Part shown: positions 60,297 through 64,000 of the stretch, in pieces
How the letters are laid out: each line of letters starts with the position of its first letter
Position numbering within the stretch: position 1 is the stretch's first letter
Origin: Rhodococcus rhodnii
Lineage (GTDB): Bacteria; Actinomycetota; Actinomycetes; Mycobacteriales; Pseudonocardiaceae
NCBI GenBank assembly: GCA_000720375.1
Contig: JOAA01000002.1
Location: 124,001-188,000 of the forward strand
Direction of reading: 5' to 3'
DNA length: 64,000 nucleotides
The notes under the pieces: model-generated
Told to the model about the DNA's origin: nothing
Seen by the model: the letters and a program-made list of their open reading frames with translations, nothing else
Database searches by the model: none
Position numbers and translations under genes: made by a program

Positions 60297-61484
60297 GTGG
60301 ACCCAGTTACCGGCTTTCCCGTCGTCGGCATGGTGGGCGGCGGCCAGCTCAGCCGGATGACCCAGCAAGCCGCGATCGCGCTCGGCCAGTCGTTGCGTGT
60401 GCTCGCCGTCTCACCGTCTGATCCGGCCGCGCTCGTCACGCCGAACGTCACGATCGGTCACCACACCGACCTGGAAGCGTTGCGCGCCTTCGCTTCCTCG
60501 TGCGACGTGATGACGTTCGACCACGAGCACGTGCCGAACGAGCACCTGCGGACGCTGGTCGCCGAGGGCTTCGCGGTCCATCCGGGACCGGACGCGCTGA
60601 TTCACGCGCAGGACAAGCTCGTGATGCGTAACCGGCTGGCCGAGATGGACGTGCCGATCCCGGCCTACGCCGAGGTCAAGACGGTCTCCGACGTCACCCA
60701 GTTCGGCGAGAAACACGGCTGGCCGGTCGTGCTGAAGGCCGCGCGCGGCGGCTACGACGGCAAGGGCGTCTGGATGGTCCCGTCCTCCGGCGAATCCCTC
60801 GTCACTGAGCTGCTGGAAGCGGGAACACCGCTGCTCGTCGAGGAACGCGTCGACATGACCCGCGAGCTCGCGGCCGTGGTCGCCCGTTCCCCGTTCGGCC
60901 AAGGCGCGGCATGGCCGACGGTGCAAACCGTGCAGTCCAACGGAATCTGCGTCGAGGTCCTCGCACCCGCGCCGTCGCTGTCCGAGGATTTGGCCCAGGA
61001 AGCGCAGGAACTCGCGCTGCGCATCGCGTCTTCCCTTGGTGTGGTCGGAGTTCTGGCGGTGGAGCTGTTCGAGACCTCCTCGGGCCTGGTCGTGAACGAA
61101 CTCGCGATGCGCCCGCACAACTCGGGCCACTGGACGATCGAAGGCGCGGGGACGTCGCAGTTCGAGCAGCACCTGCGCGCGGTGTTGGACTACCCGCTGG
61201 GCTCAACCGACCCCGTGGCGCCGGTTGTGGTGATGGCGAATGTCCTAGGTGCACGGTCCACTCCGGACATGGGCCCGGACGAGCGCGTGCACCATCTGTT
61301 CGCGCGGTACCGCGATGTGCACGTGCACTACTACGGAAAAGCCGAGCGCCCAGGCCGCAAGATCGGCCACGTGACCGTGCTGGGCGAAGACCTGACCGAG
61401 GTCCGGCGCCGCGCCCGGTTCGCCGCGGACTGGCTGGCCACGGGTGCGTGGCCGGACGGCTATGACGTTCATGGAGGGAAGTAG
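60297..61484 (+). CDS. purK: 5-(carboxyamino)imidazole ribonucleotide synthase
   Basis: The 395-aa ATP-grasp enzyme converts AIR, ATP and bicarbonate to N5-CAIR in purine synthesis. The N-terminal [11 protein letters not shown] is diagnostic. [16 protein letters not shown] is the ATP-grasp lid, with [12 protein letters not shown] and the metal-binding [19 protein letters not shown]. Length is normal. It precedes purE by 2 bp, the usual order. Confidence 0.96.
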   Translation: MDPVTGFPVVGMVGGGQLSRMTQQAAIALGQSLRVLAVSPSDPAALVTPNVTIGHHTDLEALRAFASSCDVMTFDHEHVPNEHLRTLVAEGFAVHPGPDALIHAQDKLVMRNRLAEMDVPIPAYAEVKTVSDVTQFGEKHGWPVVLKAARGGYDGKGVWMVPSSGESLVTELLEAGTPLLVEERVDMTRELAAVVARSPFGQGAAWPTVQTVQSNGICVEVLAPAPSLSEDLAQEAQELALRIASSLGVVGVLAVELFETSSGLVVNELAMRPHNSGHWTIEGAGTSQFEQHLRAVLDYPLGSTDPVAPVVVMANVLGARSTPDMGPDERVHHLFARYRDVHVHYYGKAERPGRKIGHVTVLGEDLTEVRRRARFAADWLATGAWPDGYDVHGGK

Positions 61485-61486
61485 CA

Positions 61487-61984
61487 GTGGCGGACGTAGG
61501 CGTGATCATGGGAAGCGACTCGGACTGGCCGGTGATGTCAGCGGCCGCAACGGCTTTGGCCGAGTTCGACGTGTCCTATGAGGTCGGCGTCTACTCCGCA
61601 CACCGCACGCCCGGCCGGATGCTTTCGTACGCACAGGAAGCAGCATCCCGCGGCCTCAAGGTGATCATCGCTGGCGCGGGCGGTGCGGCCCACCTGCCCG
61701 GCATGGTCGCTTCGGCGACGGTGTTGCCGGTGATCGGCGTGCCCGTGCCGCTGAAGTACTTGGACGGCATGGATTCCCTGCTGTCGATCGTGCAGATGCC
61801 CGCAGGCGTGCCTGTTGCCACGGTTTCGATTGGTGGCGCCCGCAACGCGGGATTGCTGGCCGTCCGCATGCTGGCCGCGACGAATCCGGAACTGCAGACG
61901 AAGATGGCCGAATTCCAGTCGAGCCTCGAGGCAATGGTGCTCGAAAAGGACGAGAACCTCCGGAAAACCGCCGCACAGGGTTAA
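61487..61984 (+). CDS. purE: N5-carboxyaminoimidazole ribonucleotide mutase
   Basis: The 165-aa class I PurE moves the carboxyl group from N5-CAIR to C4, giving CAIR. The substrate loop [13 protein letters not shown], the [10 protein letters not shown] segment with the catalytic His, and [11 protein letters not shown] are exact family motifs. The GTG start lies 2 bp after the purK stop. Confidence 0.97.
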   Translation: MADVGVIMGSDSDWPVMSAAATALAEFDVSYEVGVYSAHRTPGRMLSYAQEAASRGLKVIIAGAGGAAHLPGMVASATVLPVIGVPVPLKYLDGMDSLLSIVQMPAGVPVATVSIGGARNAGLLAVRMLAATNPELQTKMAEFQSSLEAMVLEKDENLRKTAAQG

Positions 61985-61989
61985 TCGTG

Positions 61990-62064
61990 CACGTCTCCCG
62001 TTGACGGTAACGCCCGCAAGATCCAGTTGGACATCTCGGGCACACCGTTCAACGGGAGAACGTG
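61990..62064 (+). promoter_or_regulatory. Long imperfect inverted repeat covering the next ribosome binding site
   Basis: CACGTCTCCCGTTGACGGT (61990-62008) is matched inversely by ACCGTTCAACGGGAGAACGTG (62044-62064), with two extra bases in the right arm, over a 35-base loop. The right arm contains the Shine-Dalgarno GGGAG and abuts the ATG at 62065. It may terminate purE transcription, or it may control translation of the next gene. Confidence 0.6.
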
Positions 62065-62514
62065 ATGAACAGGTCGAGCAAACAAGCCGCGCTTGTCCTT
62101 CTCGGTATTTTCATGGCTGGCGCGCTCGCGGCGGTAATCGTGCTGGTCACGCACGAGAGCGACGGTACGTCGCCGATCGCGTTCACCAACAGCCCGCCGC
62201 CGCCCACATCGTTCACGGCGTCCGTCACCATGACGATTTCCCTGGGACGCTACAGCTCCTGCGAGTCCGGCGGCTACCGGGACATCCGGTCGGGCGGCCA
62301 GGTCGAAATCGTGAACCAGAAGCATGAAGTCCTCGCCTTGGGCACGCTGACCAGGTCAACTTTGGCCAGCTGCGAGTTCATGGCGACAGTCGCCAACATC
62401 CCCTTTGGCGAACGAATGTACGGCGCCAAACTTGGCAACGCGAATCGCGGCATCATCTGGAAAACCGAATCCGAAGCCCGCTCCACCGGCTGGTCGCTGA
62501 CCCTGGGCGAATAA
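62065..62514 (+). CDS. Membrane-anchored extracytoplasmic protein
   Basis: A 149-aa protein with an N-terminal helix (about 8-28) and an extracytoplasmic beta domain of about 110 residues. Two cysteines (SSCESGGY and ASCEFMA) may form a disulfide. The pattern VEIVNQKHEVLALGTL and FGERMYGAKLGNANRG is not one I recognise. It follows purE with a stem-loop across its ribosome binding site. Probably a small envelope protein. Confidence 0.75.
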   Translation: MNRSSKQAALVLLGIFMAGALAAVIVLVTHESDGTSPIAFTNSPPPPTSFTASVTMTISLGRYSSCESGGYRDIRSGGQVEIVNQKHEVLALGTLTRSTLASCEFMATVANIPFGERMYGAKLGNANRGIIWKTESEARSTGWSLTLGE

Positions 62515-62688
62515 CCGGCTTTCCGGATCTGGCTACCAGCCATCATCTGCCGAGAAGAATGATCGCGCCCTTTGCTGGTGTCTTCACCGGCAGAACGTAG
62601 CCTGGGTGAACTGCAGATCGCCTTACAGCCCGACTTCGGCTCGAACAAGAGCGGTATTCGTCGGGCAAGCTTGACGGAGGAGCGTGTC

Positions 62689-63009
62689 GTGACCGGCCAA
62701 CCCCACGCCAAGAAACGGCACTACGCACTGACGGTCGGCTCGATCGGCGCCGCTGTGCTGGCCATCGCCGCGGTGATGGTCGGATTCACCGAACAGCAGG
62801 CCGCGGGGGAGGTCGGTGGCACGAACTGCGGATCCGTTCTGGGCGGCGGCGGTGCGGACGACATGACCGCGGCCGGGGCGGCCACCTGCGAATGGGCCCT
62901 GTCCACGGAGGTCAGGTGGACCTGGCTGCTGCTGGTCGCGGCCGGGGTGTTCTTGGTCGTGGGCCTGATCCTGCGCTCGGTCCAGCGGCTCGAGTCACGC
63001 GACGCGTGA
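62689..63009 (+). CDS. Small two-helix membrane protein
   Basis: A 106-aa protein with a basic N-terminus (GQPHAKKRHY), a helix (about 13-32), a short loop with two cysteines (GTNCGSVLGGGG and ATCEWALS), a second helix (about 73-95) and a short cytoplasmic tail. The GTG at 62689 has GGAGGAG upstream. Function unknown; the loop cysteines suggest a disulfide outside the cell. Confidence 0.75.
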   Translation: MTGQPHAKKRHYALTVGSIGAAVLAIAAVMVGFTEQQAAGEVGGTNCGSVLGGGGADDMTAAGAATCEWALSTEVRWTWLLLVAAGVFLVVGLILRSVQRLESRDA

Positions 63010-63043
63010 TGCCGAAACCCGGCGTCTGCTCGACAAGGCCTGA

Positions 63044-64000
63044 TCACCTCAGGCGTTCGCGCAGCTCTCGTTTCAGGATCTTGCCTGCCGGGGAGATCGG
63101 GATCTGGTCGGTGACGACGATCTCGCGAAGCCGTTTGTACGGCACGACTTGCTCGTTGATGTCGGCCATCACCTGCTCGGCGTCCACATCCGGCTTCGCG
63201 GGCACGATGAAGGCCACGGGAAGCTCCCCGGCACCGACGTCCTTGCGTCCCACAACCGCCGCCATGGCCACCGAGGGGTGAGCGATGAGCAGCTCCTCCA
63301 GCTCCCGGGGATAGACGTTGTAGCCCTTGTAGATCAGCATGTCCTTCTTGCGATCCACAATGGACAAGTAGCCGTCCTCGTCGAACACGCCGATGTCGCC
63401 GGTGTGCAGCCAGCCGTCCACCAGGACCTCGGCGGTCTCCTCCGGCCGGTTGTGGTACCCGGTCATCACCTGTGGGCCGCGGACGCAGACCTCGCCGGGC
63501 TCGCCGACCGGCACGGCTTCCGACCCGCCCTCGACCGGCACGAGTTTGATCTCGGTGTCGAACACCGGCACACCGACCGTGCCCACTTTGCGCAGGCCGG
63601 AGACCCACGTGGGAGACGCCGCCGCGCCCATGGTGACCTCGGTGAGACCGTAGCCTTCGGTGATCACGGCGTCGGGCATGATCCGCTGCAGGGCATTGGT
63701 CATCTCGTGTGGCATCGGGGCCGCGCCTGAGCCGATGTTGCGGACCGTCGACAGGTCACGCGTCGTGATGTCCGGACACGCCAGCAGGGCCGCGTACAGC
63801 GCGGGGGCGCCGCCCATGTAGTTGATTTGGTACTTCTCGGCGTCGGCGAGGTACGCGACCGGGTCGAACCGGTCGTGCAACGTCGCCGTCACCCCACCAA
63901 GGATCAGGACGCTCAGGCCGCCGATCGTGCCCATCGCGTGGAACCACGGCGTCAGGTTGATGACCCGCCCCTCACCGACGCGGGTGCGGTACTCCGCCGG
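63044..64000 (-). CDS. Acyl-CoA synthetase (AMP-binding), 5' part outside the window
   Basis: The last 318 codons or so of an ANL-superfamily acyl-CoA ligase, which activates a carboxylic acid through an acyl-adenylate. TPWFHAMG, EGYGLTEVTM (AMP-binding), the DGWLHTGDIGVFDEDGYL hinge region, DRKKDMLIYKGYNVYPRE and the catalytic Lys in PISPAGKILKRELR are all present. Substrate class (long-chain or other) cannot be assigned from this part. The frame is open to base 64000. Confidence 0.92.
   Translation of the reverse strand, partial: PAEYRTRVGEGRVINLTPWFHAMGTIGGLSVLILGGVTATLHDRFDPVAYLADAEKYQINYMGGAPALYAALLACPDITTRDLSTVRNIGSGAAPMPHEMTNALQRIMPDAVITEGYGLTEVTMGAAASPTWVSGLRKVGTVGVPVFDTEIKLVPVEGGSEAVPVGEPGEVCVRGPQVMTGYHNRPEETAEVLVDGWLHTGDIGVFDEDGYLSIVDRKKDMLIYKGYNVYPRELEELLIAHPSVAMAAVVGRKDVGAGELPVAFIVPAKPDVDAEQVMADINEQVVPYKRLREIVVTDQIPISPAGKILKRELRERLR

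Noticed and set aside
1..64000. tRNA, rRNA or known riboswitch
   Set aside because: Reading the intergenic gaps I saw no cloverleaf with a TTC-loop, no rRNA-like sequence and no cobalamin- or glycine-riboswitch-like core; a covariance-model scan would be needed to exclude small cases.

Overview
This 64 kb window comes from the chromosome of a high-GC actinobacterium. GTG and TTG starts are frequent, genes are packed with overlapping starts and stops, and there are WXG100/EspG/PPE-type (ESX) proteins, an actinobacterial AccA3-type biotin carboxylase with an epsilon subunit, class F sortases and GT87 membrane glycosyltransferases. The mix suggests Pseudonocardiales (Amycolatopsis, Kibdelosporangium, Lentzea or relatives); this placement is an inference from gene content, not a database result. 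No rRNA, tRNA, CRISPR array or replication origin was seen.

Layout. 0-5.5 kb: the 3' end of methylmalonyl-CoA mutase with its chaperone MeaB, an M20 amidohydrolase, a truncated DUF559-type gene and a gamma-glutamylcyclotransferase-like gene. 5.5-10 kb: a TetR gene divergent from a small membrane protein across a paired operator, a methyltransferase, and an LpdA-like NAD(P)H-quinone dehydrogenase. 10-15 kb: a cell-surface island with two class F sortases and three small surface proteins; three of its transcription units share an identical ECF-type promoter pattern (GCAAC-N16-CGTCT). 15-16.8 kb: an IS1182-type element whose transposase carries an in-frame amber codon. 17-21.2 kb: glycerol utilisation (glpF-glpK divergent from glpD). 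21.2-23.1 kb: EspG next to a PPE-like gene broken into three frames. 23-28.6 kb: an acetyltransferase, an FtsX-type ABC exporter with two ATPases, and two DUF1707 membrane proteins.

28.8-45.2 kb: acyl-CoA carboxylase alpha subunit, a dicarboxylate symporter, Maf, an MFS pump, a tandem pair of secreted S15 peptidases, AraC and NmrA-like genes, then carboxylase epsilon and beta subunits, biotin ligase and HMG-CoA lyase. With the mutase at the left edge these make a coherent propionyl-CoA / branched-chain catabolism and malonyl/methylmalonyl-CoA supply set. 45.9-49.2 kb: a tightly coupled YbaB-like / WXG100 / TNT-toxin / immunity operon, the strongest candidate here for a secreted NAD-hydrolysing toxin system. 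49-57.6 kb: lipoprotein, inositol-phosphatase family enzyme, a two-component system, two GtrA proteins, and an unusual ECF sigma factor fused to a zinc-finger anti-sigma-like segment, membrane helices and a long extracellular domain. 57.7-64 kb: two GT87 glycosyltransferases leading into purK-purE, two small membrane proteins and the 3' part of an acyl-CoA synthetase.

Non-coding structure is rich: a 115-bp hairpin repeat (about 10 kb), a 32-bp tandem array between two copies of a 65-bp element (40.5-41 kb), several long terminator palindromes, and four convergent gene pairs whose stop codons are shared in a CTAG or TTAG tetranucleotide.
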